Below, piece after piece: positions 1-8,530 of a stretch of DNA of 64,000 nucleotides. A program made the translations under genes and the position numbers. Below the pieces are notes generated by a model. The model worked only from the letters and a program-made list of their open reading frames with translations, was not told where the DNA came from and searched no databases. Source of the DNA: Brenneria roseae subsp. roseae (lineage in GTDB: Bacteria > Pseudomonadota > Gammaproteobacteria > Enterobacterales > Enterobacteriaceae); NCBI RefSeq assembly GCF_003115845.1, contig NZ_KZ819031.1, forward strand, positions 62,001 to 126,000, given 5' to 3'. The number at the start of each line of letters is the position of its first letter. Position 1 is the first letter of the stretch.

Positions 1-602
1 AACAGAATATTGACCACTCCGGCAGGCAGAATATCCGCCAGCAGGTGTGCTAAATGAAAAGTAGTCAGCGGGGTTTGTTCCGCTGGTTTCAGCACCACGC
101 AGTTCCCCGCCGCCAATGCCGGAGCCAGTTTCCATGACGCCATCATCAGCGGGTAGTTCCACGGTGCGATAGAGGCCACCACGCCAACCGGATCGCGCCG
201 AATCATTGACGTATGTCCTTCCAGATATTCTCCTGCCGCCGATCCCGTCAGACAGCGCGCCGCACCGGCAAAAAAGCGAAACACATCCGCCACCGCCGGG
301 ATCTCATCATTCAGCACCGCATGATAAGGCTTACCGCAGTTGAGCGATTCAAGACGGGCAAATTCCTCGGCATGAGCTTCGATGGCATCGGCAATTTGCA
401 GCAACAAGATAGCGCGCGTTTTAGGCGTGGTCTGTCCCCACTGAACAAACGCCGTATCCGCCGCGTTTACCGCTGCATCAACCTGGTGCAGATCGGCCTG
501 GGCAATCGAGGCAATTTCCTCGCCATTGGCCGGATTAAAAATCGCCAGCGCGTCACCCTGACCCGCAACCAGCTTCCCCTCTATAAGCAATTTGTCATGC
601 AT
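1..602 (-). CDS. patD: Gamma-aminobutyraldehyde dehydrogenase, N-terminal part (cut by window edge)
   Basis: The first 200 residues of an NAD-dependent aldehyde dehydrogenase are visible; the rest lies off the left edge. The protein begins MHDKLLIEGKLVAG, after a good ribosome site (AAGGAAAG). It carries family blocks such as NCGKP, FRFFAGAARC, EYLEGHTSMIRRDP and the PWNYP cofactor-loop motif. These match E. coli PatD (YdcW), which oxidises 4-aminobutanal to GABA in putrescine breakdown. The catalytic Cys and Glu are outside the window and cannot be checked. Betaine-aldehyde dehydrogenase is a close alternative, but the N-terminal blocks fit PatD better. Confidence 0.85.
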   Translation of the reverse strand, partial: MHDKLLIEGKLVAGQGDALAIFNPANGEEIASIAQADLHQVDAAVNAADTAFVQWGQTTPKTRAILLLQIADAIEAHAEEFARLESLNCGKPYHAVLNDEIPAVADVFRFFAGAARCLTGSAAGEYLEGHTSMIRRDPVGVVASIAPWNYPLMMASWKLAPALAAGNCVVLKPAEQTPLTTFHLAHLLADILPAGVVNIL

Positions 603-719
603 AACGCTTTCCTTATGAACAGAAAATCACTGGATTTCTCACGTATACCACGCTCTCCACACGCTCTCTGCCTGCAAGATATCTGCCACTTTGCAGAATT
701 GACCGGCGCCTCTCTCGTC

Positions 720-878
720 CTATGGCGTCTTTTCTGGCTTATTTTGCGTTTGTGTCGCGGCTTCCCGCGCTTCTTCCGCCAGGGTCTCAATCTCCTCGTC
801 GGTCAGTTGTTCGGACGCTTCATGCACTTTGGCAAGTCCTTCGCTGACGGTCACGTCTTTCGGATCCTGTGTGGTCAT
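720..878 (-). CDS. Small acidic protein of 52 residues, function unknown
   Basis: A 52-codon frame starts at ATG 878 behind a strong Shine-Dalgarno (GAGGAAAGG) and stops with TAG at 720. The product begins MTTQDPKDVTVSEGLAKVHE, is highly acidic, has no membrane segment or cysteine, and looks helical. It sits between patD and the divergent hasI gene; the palindromic Fur box at 988-1006 lies upstream of both it and hasI. I do not recognise the family. The ribosome site and a clean in-frame stop argue that it is real. Confidence 0.6.
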   Translation of the reverse strand: MTTQDPKDVTVSEGLAKVHEASEQLTDEEIETLAEEAREAATQTQNKPEKTP

Positions 879-987
879 TACCTTTCCTCAGCAGCAAAAT
901 AGTAAACATGCAAAGATAAGTGTAGTCGAAGGGGAAATTCCGCCAATCTGAAGAAGATTTAACTCTTCTTTCTGCTGGTTCATATGT

Positions 988-1006
988 GATAATAATTATC
1001 AATTAC
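988..1006. promoter_or_regulatory. Fur box upstream of hasI
   Basis: GATAATAATTATCAATTAC matches 14 of 19 positions of the Fur consensus (GATAATGATAATCATTATC). It lies 160 bp before hasI and 110 bp before the divergent small gene, so it may control either. Fur control of hasI is established in Serratia marcescens. Confidence 0.65.
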
Positions 1007-1029
1007 ATCATATTTTTATTACTCAGGGC

Positions 1030-1080
1030 CTTATCCGGTCGATTTCAACGTGCAGCACTGCGGCAAGCGAACCGATCCCA
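1030..1080. repeat. Partial copy of the TATACCC-type intergenic repeat
   Basis: The segment GATTTCAACGTGCAG followed by CACTGCGGCAAGCGA resembles the interior of the repeat at 55900-55954 (GATTTCAAGATGCAG, then GAACGCGGCAA). The GGGTAT end is degenerate here. It lies between the Fur box and hasI. Confidence 0.45.
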
Positions 1081-1165
1081 TACGTTCAGATAACGCCGTG
1101 ATGATGGAGAAAGGAGAGCCGTTGCACCTGAGAGGATGGGATAAGTCACCTGACGGGACGTTGGG

Positions 1166-1675
1166 ATGTCAGAGTCTGAACTCAGAATACTTTTCAACCA
1201 TTATGCTCAACGGTTAGAACGGTATCTTAATCATAAACTGCGCGACCCCCAGACTGCGGCGGATTTGGTGCAGGAGAGTTTTCTGCGTCTGGCACAACGG
1301 CTGGAGCAGCATAATGATGTGGAGGATAAGAAAGCCTACCTCTATAAAACGGCCAATAACCTATTGCTCGACCACATTCGCCATCAGCAACGCTGGCAAA
1401 TGGCGTCATCCGCTGAAGATGCCGATGCGCCGCTGGACGATCTGCCGGACATCACGCCGCATCTCGATCAGGCGGTAATCTCTCAGCAGGAACTGGAACG
1501 GCTGGCTGTCGTTTTATCTACGTTGCCTGAACGTTCCCAGCAGATATTCCGTCTACATCGGCTGGAACAGATGACGCAGGTGCAGATTGCCCGACAGTTG
1601 GACATTTCGCTCAGCACTGTCGAAAAACATCTAGCCAACGCCTTGAATGCCATGATAAATATCCGTTTAACCTGA
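1166..1675 (+). CDS. hasI: ECF sigma factor for heme uptake (HasI)
   Basis: A 169-residue FecI-type RNA polymerase sigma factor with sigma region 2 in roughly residues 8-75 (including DLVQESFLRLAQR) and region 4 near residues 115-165 (LPERSQQIFRLHRLEQMTQV, then a helix-turn-helix). It directs RNA polymerase to the has promoters when heme-loaded hemophore occupies HasR. The order hasI-hasS-hasR-hasA-hasD-hasE is that of Serratia marcescens. The Fur box at 988-1006 predicts induction under iron starvation. The ribosome site before ATG 1166 is weak. The assignment rests on position as well as family, since FecI-type factors resemble one another. Confidence 0.9.
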   Translation: MSESELRILFNHYAQRLERYLNHKLRDPQTAADLVQESFLRLAQRLEQHNDVEDKKAYLYKTANNLLLDHIRHQQRWQMASSAEDADAPLDDLPDITPHLDQAVISQQELERLAVVLSTLPERSQQIFRLHRLEQMTQVQIARQLDISLSTVEKHLANALNAMINIRLT

Positions 1676-1692
1676 AAATAATCACAAATTAT

Positions 1693-1719
1693 TTACGGGT
1701 TTATGACTACCAGACGTCT
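1693..1719 (+). promoter_or_regulatory. Putative HasI-dependent promoter before hasS
   Basis: TTACGGGTT, a 13-bp spacer and CGTCT recur with identical spacing before hasR (2853-2879), and both are followed by a CATA(C/T)TTAG box. CGT is a typical -10 element for iron-starvation ECF sigmas. It lies between hasI and hasS, giving hasS its own promoter, as reported in Serratia, where hasS but not hasI is HasI-activated. Confidence 0.65.
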
Positions 1720-1756
1720 ACATACTTAGAGACCATATTAAAATCAGGCCTACCAG

Positions 1757-2692
1757 ATGAAAGATTATCCCCCTGAAATTAGGCAACAGGCAGCATTATG
1801 GGCCATACGTCTGGCAGAAGCCCCACTGGAAGACGAGCAGGAACAGGCATTTCAGCACTGGCTACAGCAGGATCCCCGCCATACGTTGGCCCTGCAACAA
1901 GCCGGGACGCTTTGGCAAGAATTGGGTTCGCTCAGTACAGAGCAAAAACAGGCGCTTCAGCCGCGGGTGACGCCGATAAAACGCTTCGCCCACTGGCGGA
2001 TCGCGGCGCTATTGCTGTTGGGATTGAGCGTCGGTACGGCATGGTTTTCCGATGGATTTTTAATGCTGCGGGCAGATTATCGCGCTGAAAATCAGGTTCG
2101 CAGCGTCACGCTGCCTGATGGCAGCCAGGTCGAGATGGATGCGGGCAGCGCTATTGCCATCGCCTACAACCAGCACGAACGGCGGATAAAGCTGCTGCAA
2201 GGCAATGCTTGGTTCACGGCGGCGCCGGTTAATACATTGGAGCCGCGTCCCTTTCTGGTTGATGCGGCGTCAGGCACCACGCAGGCACTCGGCACCCAGT
2301 TCATTATTCAGAACACCCCGCAGGTGACCACCGTTGGCGTGATTGAACACAGCGTTCAGGTGACGGCGAACGGACAAACGTTGCGCCTTGATGAACAGCA
2401 GGCGGCGCGCTACACCCCACACGGCGTAACGCGTGACCCCGACTGGAATAGCCGCGACAGCAGCGACTGGAAGCGCGGCCAGCTGGTATTCAATCAGCAG
2501 CCGCTGTCCGATGTGGTCGATCGCATCAATCGCTATCATACCGGAACGGTGATCGTTTCCGGCACGGCGTTGCGCCAAAGCCAGGTCAGCGGCATCTTTT
2601 CGCTGAACGAATTGGATAGCGCGCTAAAAACCATTACCGCCGAACTGGGCGCTAAAACCGTCACGCTTCCCGGCGTTACCATCTTGTACTAA
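1757..2692 (+). CDS. hasS: Anti-sigma factor / signal transducer (HasS, FecR family)
   Basis: A 311-residue FecR-type inner-membrane regulator. The N-terminal 75 residues form the cytoplasmic sigma-binding domain (DUF4880-like, with AFQHWLQQDPRH). A single membrane helix spans about residues 78-97 (HWRIAALLLLGLSVGTAWF), and the periplasmic FecR domain follows (VRSVTLPDGSQVEMDAGSAI). It should hold HasI inactive until the periplasmic domain contacts the STN signalling domain of heme-hemophore-occupied HasR. It follows hasI after 81 bp that contain the ECF-type promoter at 1693-1719. Confidence 0.9.
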   Translation: MKDYPPEIRQQAALWAIRLAEAPLEDEQEQAFQHWLQQDPRHTLALQQAGTLWQELGSLSTEQKQALQPRVTPIKRFAHWRIAALLLLGLSVGTAWFSDGFLMLRADYRAENQVRSVTLPDGSQVEMDAGSAIAIAYNQHERRIKLLQGNAWFTAAPVNTLEPRPFLVDAASGTTQALGTQFIIQNTPQVTTVGVIEHSVQVTANGQTLRLDEQQAARYTPHGVTRDPDWNSRDSSDWKRGQLVFNQQPLSDVVDRINRYHTGTVIVSGTALRQSQVSGIFSLNELDSALKTITAELGAKTVTLPGVTILY

Positions 2693-2852
2693 CCCTTCCC
2701 ACACCTCTCCGCCACTCCTGTGGTTTTTGTCAGGCGTGGTCAGCTCTGAAAAATAGCCAGAAGATACGGGAAACCTGCCATAAAAGTCGCTGGAAAATTT
2801 TCACTGCTGTCACGCGACACCCCGCCGTGGCAAAAAAAATTTAAAGATTTTT

Positions 2853-2879
2853 TTACGGGTTCTGCAATCTCAGCCGTCT
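2853..2879 (+). promoter_or_regulatory. Putative HasI-dependent promoter before hasR
   Basis: TTACGGGTT, 13 bp, CGTCT, then CATATTTAG: same elements and spacing as the motif before hasS. The Fur box at 2895-2913 lies immediately downstream, over the expected start region, so iron repression and heme-dependent activation would converge here. Confidence 0.65.
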
Positions 2880-2894
2880 TCATATTTAGGTAAT

Positions 2895-2913
2895 GATTTT
2901 TATTATCATTTTC
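2895..2913. promoter_or_regulatory. Fur box upstream of hasR
   Basis: GATTTTTATTATCATTTTC matches 14 of 19 consensus Fur positions and sits in a run of TTATCATT-like repeats (2891-2917), about 80 bp before hasR and just downstream of the ECF-type promoter. Confidence 0.65.
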
Positions 2914-2990
2914 ATTAAGAAACAAAGGGACATATATCCATCTGTTTCTTAACGCTTATCGATAATCTCATTGACGGCAGAACAGGCAAA

Positions 2991-5675
2991 ATGGACAAAA
3001 TATTACAATACCAACCCATCCGTTTATTCCCGGCTAGTAAACTTTCCCTTGCCATTGGCATCGCGCTTTCGTTGCTCAGCCCACAGCTAAAAGCACAGGC
3101 CGAACCCCCTATCGCACCGGAGCATCAGGCACCATCCGGCCGGACCGCGGCGTTTTCCATCAGCGCACAGCCACTGCACACGGCCTTACTGCGTTTTGCT
3201 GAACAGGCTGGCCTGCAAGTGTTTTTTGCCGATGTAAAGCTGGAGAACATGCAGGGCAACCCGCTCCAGGGACGTTTTACGCCAGAACAAGGACTACGCC
3301 AGTTAATTGGCAACAATCCCGTTGATTTCCAGATCAGCGCAGTCGGCGTCATTACGTTACATCCCCGCGCGACCCATGTAGACCGTGTCAAAGTCGATGA
3401 CACGATGGTGGTGCGGGCGCTGAGCGTCGCCAACCCCGGAGACTGGATCTACGAACAACCCCGGGCCATCAGCGTGATTTCACGCGAACAGATGGATAAC
3501 CGCCCGGCCCGCCACGCCGCCGATATGCTGGAACAGTCCGCCGGGGTCTACTCCAGCGTCAGCCAGCAGGACCCCGCATTATCGGTGAATATTCGCGGTA
3601 TTCAGGACTTCGGCCGCGTGAATATGAATATCGACGGGATGCGGCAGAACTTCCAGAAAACGGGTTATGGCCAGCGTAACGGACAAATGTATATCGATTC
3701 CGAACTACTCTCCGGCGTCACGGTTGAAAAAGGCGCAACGAACAGCATGGGGAGCGCCGGGACGCTGGGGGGTGTGGCAACATTTAATACCGCTAACGCC
3801 AGCGATTTTCTGGCGCCGGGTAAAGAGTTAGGCGGCAAACTGCACGCCAGTACCGGCGATAACGGCACTCACTTTATTGGCAGCGGTATTCTCGCGCTGG
3901 GCAATGAATCGGGGGATATTCTGGTCGGGGCCAGCGAACGCCATCTGGGTGATTACTGGCCGGGTAACGATGGCAACCTCGGAAATATTCGGATCCCCGG
4001 CAGTTCAAACAATTACGACACATGGTCAGAGAATCTGAAACACCAGAAAGTCACCAACGCGGCATATACCATGCGATCGCGACTGGCCAAAATTGGTTGG
4101 AATTTGCCGGCAAACCAGAGGATCCAGTTCAGTTATATGCAAACGCAGACCTCGACCGAAAACACCGGTACGTTGTCCGATCTCTCTGACTCTGAGCTGG
4201 GATGGAAAGCCAGCGGTCAGAGCGAAATCATGGCTCGTAATGCGGCGCTGGACTATAGCCTGAATCCAGACAACCAAAACTGGCTGGATTTTAAAACCAA
4301 GATCTATTACGCCGATACCGACAACGATACCTATAACTACGCGACGTCTGCCAATAGTGCTTATAGCGAACGCACCCGGCTACGAACCTACGGCTTACAG
4401 GCACAAAACACATCAAAGCTCTGGTTTAGTGGCGCACATGACCTGAGCGCCGATTACGGGCTGGAACTCTATTACGACAAAATAACAACAGACAGTAATA
4501 GCAGTAGCGCAAGCAGCGCCACTCCCGCAGGTAATCGCACCATGGCAAGCCTGTTTGCTAATCTGAATTATGCTTATGACGACTGGCTTACCCTGCATGG
4601 CGGGATGCGCTACGATCGTTATCGGCTACGCGGCACTGCCAGTCTCAGTTATCGAGAGATTGCCTATACCGTCGATGCCCCCTGCACCGAACGGTCAATT
4701 GCGCTTTGCTCGCCGCTAACTAACGAGGTTACGCAGAACTGGGACGTCGATGACGAACACGGCAAGATATCGCCCACGCTGTTTGCCGGGGTAAAACCAG
4801 GCGTTGACTGGCTGCAACTGTACACCAGCTACGGACTGTCATGGCGTCCGCCTTCAGTCAGTGAAACCTTTGCTAACGGCACCTACAGCGCGGGTAATTA
4901 TTATCTTTATCCAAACCCCAACTTAAAGCCAGAGCGTTCCCGCGCGTGGGAAATCGGTTTCAATATCCAACATCCGGATCTGTTGCTTGAGGGCGACCGG
5001 ATCGTCGCCAAGATGTCCTATTTCGATACCAAGATCAGCAACTACATCAGTCTGAATGGGGCCAGAAATAAACCGGGTTATAACGGCTATTCCCTCAGCA
5101 ACGCCGTGTTCCAGAACAATCTGGCCAAAAGCCGCTTCCGCGGTCTGGAATATCAGCTGAATTACGATGCCGGCTTCCTCTATGTTGATGCCACCTACAC
5201 GCACATGATCGGTAACAATGATTTCTGCGCGCCCGTCGCCTGGTTAGGCGGCGTGACCACAGTCGGCGGCTCCAGAGGTAATTATTACTCAACGCCCGTG
5301 GATACCTCCGCCAGCGATTTCTACTGTCAGAAAACGCTCTTGTTCAGCAACGCGGCTTACCTGCCGGGGGATCGCGGTTCAGTGACGCTGGGCGCCCGCG
5401 CTTTCGATCGCAAACTGGATATGGGGATCACCATGCGTTTCGCTCCCGGCTATCAGGATGCGACAGCGCCCAGCAACTCGGCCTATTTAGCTGACTGGCC
5501 TAAATATCGGGTATATGACCTGTATGCCAGCTACCAACTGACTGACAGTCTGACCTTACGAGGTTCAGTAGAGAATATTGCCAATCGCGCCTATATCGTG
5601 AGCTACGGTGAATCGCTGGGATATACCCCAAGCAGGGGAAGAACCGTGCAGGCAGGGGTGGAATACCGATTCTGA
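2991..5675 (+). CDS. hasR: TonB-dependent heme/hemophore receptor (HasR)
   Basis: An 894-residue outer-membrane receptor. Residues 1-37 are a signal peptide. Residues about 54-122 are an STN (secretin/TonB N-terminal) signalling domain that talks to HasS. A TonB-box-like stretch (VDDTMVVRA) lies at about 136-144, followed by the plug and a 22-strand barrel ending in the aromatic YRF terminus. The heme-receptor signatures WRPPSVSE (about 618-625) and NPNLKPE (about 641-647) correspond to the FRAP/NPNL region that contains the heme-ligand histidine in related receptors. It takes heme from HasA and imports it using TonB or HasB energy. It is followed by hasA after 118 bp. Confidence 0.95.
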   Translation: MDKILQYQPIRLFPASKLSLAIGIALSLLSPQLKAQAEPPIAPEHQAPSGRTAAFSISAQPLHTALLRFAEQAGLQVFFADVKLENMQGNPLQGRFTPEQGLRQLIGNNPVDFQISAVGVITLHPRATHVDRVKVDDTMVVRALSVANPGDWIYEQPRAISVISREQMDNRPARHAADMLEQSAGVYSSVSQQDPALSVNIRGIQDFGRVNMNIDGMRQNFQKTGYGQRNGQMYIDSELLSGVTVEKGATNSMGSAGTLGGVATFNTANASDFLAPGKELGGKLHASTGDNGTHFIGSGILALGNESGDILVGASERHLGDYWPGNDGNLGNIRIPGSSNNYDTWSENLKHQKVTNAAYTMRSRLAKIGWNLPANQRIQFSYMQTQTSTENTGTLSDLSDSELGWKASGQSEIMARNAALDYSLNPDNQNWLDFKTKIYYADTDNDTYNYATSANSAYSERTRLRTYGLQAQNTSKLWFSGAHDLSADYGLELYYDKITTDSNSSSASSATPAGNRTMASLFANLNYAYDDWLTLHGGMRYDRYRLRGTASLSYREIAYTVDAPCTERSIALCSPLTNEVTQNWDVDDEHGKISPTLFAGVKPGVDWLQLYTSYGLSWRPPSVSETFANGTYSAGNYYLYPNPNLKPERSRAWEIGFNIQHPDLLLEGDRIVAKMSYFDTKISNYISLNGARNKPGYNGYSLSNAVFQNNLAKSRFRGLEYQLNYDAGFLYVDATYTHMIGNNDFCAPVAWLGGVTTVGGSRGNYYSTPVDTSASDFYCQKTLLFSNAAYLPGDRGSVTLGARAFDRKLDMGITMRFAPGYQDATAPSNSAYLADWPKYRVYDLYASYQLTDSLTLRGSVENIANRAYIVSYGESLGYTPSRGRTVQAGVEYRF

Positions 5676-5793
5676 TTTCACTGTCATCTTTCTCAGATGA
5701 CAGGAAAGCAAGGGCGGTGGTTATCAACCGACGCCCTTCGCGGCATACACGGATTGCCGTGTATATCAATCGTTAGTTAATGAGGAGTCTGTT

Positions 5794-6414
5794 ATGAGTT
5801 TTGCAATTACCTACGATAGCTACTATGCCGATTACAGCATTACCGATTACCTGACTGAATGGTCAGCTGCATTTGGCGATGTTAATCATACGGCAGGCAA
5901 TACCGAGGTCGGAGGAAACAATACCGGCGGCTTCTACGGTGGCGACACATTTATAGACGGAACTCAATATGGTATTACGAGTACGCAAAATGAGTTTTCT
6001 GCGCTCATTGCTGAAGGCGATCTGACCTATACCCTCTTCTCCGCCCCCGCCCATACTTTGTATGGCGATCTTGACAGCCTGACATTCGGTAATGTCCTGC
6101 AAGGTGGTACCACGGCTGGAACCGCCTATTATCTTGCTGAACCGGAAGTCACCTTTAGTGGACTGGATCTCTCAACTGACGTTGCCAATTTGACTGTTGA
6201 TAACCGCGGCGTCGTACATGACGTGGTCTACGGTCTGATGAGCGGCAATGTTCAGCCGCTGCTGGACGTGCTGAGCAACGCCGGTATCGATATTAACGCC
6301 AGCCTGGATAGCCTGAGCTTCGCGACGGCAACATCTGATTCGGTGATTACCACGGATGCAACCGTCGACGTTGTCGGCGTAGCCGATACCGCCGACATCC
6401 TGTTGGCCGCATAA
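5794..6414 (+). CDS. hasA: Secreted heme-binding hemophore HasA
   Basis: A 206-residue extracellular heme scavenger, slightly longer than the 188-residue Serratia protein. It starts MSFAITYDSYYADYSI with no Sec signal. The axial heme ligands are present: His32 (in DVNHTAG) and Tyr79 (in DLTYTLFS), with the partner His87 (APAHTLYG) that in Serratia HasA (His83) hydrogen-bonds the tyrosine. The C-terminus ends in a hydrophobic type I secretion signal (DTADILLAA), the substrate tail for HasD-HasE-HasF. The start follows a GAGGAG ribosome site. Three stem-loops separate it from hasD. Confidence 0.97.
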   Translation: MSFAITYDSYYADYSITDYLTEWSAAFGDVNHTAGNTEVGGNNTGGFYGGDTFIDGTQYGITSTQNEFSALIAEGDLTYTLFSAPAHTLYGDLDSLTFGNVLQGGTTAGTAYYLAEPEVTFSGLDLSTDVANLTVDNRGVVHDVVYGLMSGNVQPLLDVLSNAGIDINASLDSLSFATATSDSVITTDATVDVVGVADTADILLAA

Positions 6415-6416
6415 AA

Positions 6417-6557
6417 AAACGGCTAAGAGTCTCACCTTTTAGCCGTTTGAGAGAATACCGCTGCGGTACAGAGAGAACGAATGCCGCAGCGGTTATCCGA
6501 GTGTAATGACTACCGGGAAGCCTCGTCAATAGCGGTACGGCTAACGGCAAGGCTTCC
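6417..6557 (+). terminator. Three successive stem-loops between hasA and hasD
   Basis: Hairpin 1 pairs AAACGGCTAA (6417-6426) with TTAGCCGTTT (6439-6448). Hairpin 2 pairs ACCGCTGCGG (6457-6466) with CCGCAGCGGT (6483-6492). Hairpin 3 pairs GGAAGCC (6516-6522) with GGCTTCC (6551-6557). None is followed by a strong T-run, so partial termination or 3'-end protection of the hasA message is more likely than full termination. Confidence 0.6.
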
Positions 6558-6581
6558 ATTATATTGAGGAAGGACTATCCC

Positions 6582-8423
6582 ATGCCCGTATCCCGTTCGG
6601 CCTCATCAGGCAGGGAAATTATCGACGCGCTGGCAACGTACCGTCAGGGATTCTGGGGGATTGGTCTGTTCAGCGCCGTCATTAATCTGCTGATGCTGGT
6701 TCCCGCCATTTATATGTTGCAGGTTTACGATCGCGTTCTGCCTTCCGGCAATACGATGACATTGGCAATGCTCACGGTCATTACGCTGGGACTGTTCTTA
6801 TTGATGGGATTACTGGAATGGATACGCAGCGCCGTCGTGATCAGCCTCGGTACGCAAATGGACATGCAGCTCAATCAGCGTATCTACAATGCCGCGTTTG
6901 AAAACAACCTGAAAAGTGGTTCGGCCCGAGCCGGACAGGCATTGAACGATCTCACCACATTACGCCAATTCGCCACCGGCAATGCCCTGTTCGCCTTTTT
7001 TGATGCGCCGTGGTTCCCGATTTATCTGCTGGTGATTTTCCTGTTGCATCCGTGGCTGGGGATAATGGCGCTCAGCGGCGCCATCATACTGATTCTACTG
7101 GCGTGGCTGAACCAGCGGTTGACGCGCGAACCCCTGGCGCAGGCGGCAAAAATTACCGTTCAGGCCACGCAGCAGGCCAATGCGAATCTGCGCAATGCCG
7201 ACGCTATCGAAGCCATGGGGATGCTGGGCACCATGCGTCAACGCTGGCTGACGCAGCATCGCCAGTTTCTGCATTACCAAAATGTGGCCAGCGAAAAAAG
7301 CGCCAATATCACCTCACTGGCCAAAAGCACCCGTCTGGCGCTTCAATCGCTGATGCTGGGACTGGGCGCACTGCTGGCCGTTAACGGCGAGATCACCCCC
7401 GGCATGATGATCGCGGGTTCAATTTTGGTCGGTCGGGTACTGAACCCCATCGATCAGATCATTGCCGTCTGGAAACAGTGGATGCAGGCGCGGCTTGCCT
7501 GGCAGCGTCTGAATGAACTGTTGGATCAAAACCCGGTGCGGGTCGCCGGTATGGCTTTACCGGCGCCCCAGGGGAAGTTACAGGTGGAGCAACTGAGCGC
7601 CGGCCTGCCGCATTCCCGTACGCCGATACTGGCTAACCTGACGTTTGAGCTCTCTCCGGGCGATGTACTGGGGATTCTGGGTCATTCCGGATCGGGAAAA
7701 TCCACCCTGGCCCGGCTATTAGTCGCCGCGCTCCCGCCGCTGAGCGGCAAAGTCCGGCTGGATGGCGCAGATATTCATCAGTGGGATAAAGAACATCTGG
7801 GTCGTTTCGTCGGCTATCTGCCACAGGATGTCCAGTTGTTCAGCGGCACCATCGCCGAGAATATTGCCCGCTTCAATCAACCCGACGCTGAAAAAATCGT
7901 GGCGGCCGCCATGACCGCAGGCGTACACGAGATGATTTTGCGTTTACCGCAAGGCTACGATACGCAACTGGGTGAAGGCGGCGCCGGCCTTTCCGGTGGA
8001 CAAAAACAGCGCGTCGCGCTGGCGCGGGCCATTTACGATCGCCCCAGGCTGATCGTGCTGGATGAACCCAACGCCAGCCTGGATGAAGACGGAGAAAAGG
8101 CGCTATTGGCCTCTATCGCGGCGCAACAGCAAGCGCTGAGTACACAGATCCTGATCACCCATAAACCCAGTTTGCTCTCCTGCGCCAACAAACTGTTAGT
8201 GCTGCGGGCGGGCCAAATCCAGTATTTCGGCGAGACGCATCAGGTATTGAAAGAACTACAGCGCGCCCAGACAACCAAACCGTCAGCCGCCGCGGCCCGG
8301 CCGGCGTCCCCGGTTAAAACCGCCGCAGCGGCTAACGCATTCAGCCCATCCCTACCCGGTTCATCCGGGTTAAGTATGGTTTACAACGCGTCAGGCCCGC
8401 GTAAAGCCGTGCCGGATAAATAA
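6582..8423 (+). CDS. hasD: Type I secretion ABC transporter ATPase/permease (HasD)
   Basis: A 613-residue exporter with an N-terminal six-helix transmembrane domain (about residues 20-300) and a C-terminal ATPase: Walker A GHSGSGKST (about 366-374), signature LSGGQKQR (about 470) and Walker B LIVLDEP. LDEPNASLDEDGE is typical of PrtD/HasD-type transporters. It powers HasA export with HasE and HasF. ATG 6582 is chosen because the upstream in-frame TTG at 6564 overlaps the ribosome site (GAGGAAGGA). The C-terminal 45 residues are Ala/Pro/Ser-rich. It lacks the C39 peptidase domain, as expected for a non-bacteriocin exporter. Confidence 0.95.
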   Translation: MPVSRSASSGREIIDALATYRQGFWGIGLFSAVINLLMLVPAIYMLQVYDRVLPSGNTMTLAMLTVITLGLFLLMGLLEWIRSAVVISLGTQMDMQLNQRIYNAAFENNLKSGSARAGQALNDLTTLRQFATGNALFAFFDAPWFPIYLLVIFLLHPWLGIMALSGAIILILLAWLNQRLTREPLAQAAKITVQATQQANANLRNADAIEAMGMLGTMRQRWLTQHRQFLHYQNVASEKSANITSLAKSTRLALQSLMLGLGALLAVNGEITPGMMIAGSILVGRVLNPIDQIIAVWKQWMQARLAWQRLNELLDQNPVRVAGMALPAPQGKLQVEQLSAGLPHSRTPILANLTFELSPGDVLGILGHSGSGKSTLARLLVAALPPLSGKVRLDGADIHQWDKEHLGRFVGYLPQDVQLFSGTIAENIARFNQPDAEKIVAAAMTAGVHEMILRLPQGYDTQLGEGGAGLSGGQKQRVALARAIYDRPRLIVLDEPNASLDEDGEKALLASIAAQQQALSTQILITHKPSLLSCANKLLVLRAGQIQYFGETHQVLKELQRAQTTKPSAAAARPASPVKTAAAANAFSPSLPGSSGLSMVYNASGPRKAVPDK

Positions 8424-8530
8424 CGAGAATTGCCTCATCCAATGCAGAAAAGATTACTCAGGAATTTGTACGCCAGGGATTGGCTTATTATCCGGTGGTC
8501 CAACGACCTTGCTTGTCAACGAGGATGGAT

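Noticed and set aside
213-902. 229-codon open frame on the plus strand
   Set aside because: It lies opposite patD and the 52-residue gene; the minus-strand reading matches a known dehydrogenase and this translation is Arg-rich without family likeness.
6564-6581. TTG as upstream start of hasD
   Set aside because: These bases contain the ribosome site (GAGGAAGGA) for ATG 6582, and the added residues are not seen in HasD/PrtD proteins.
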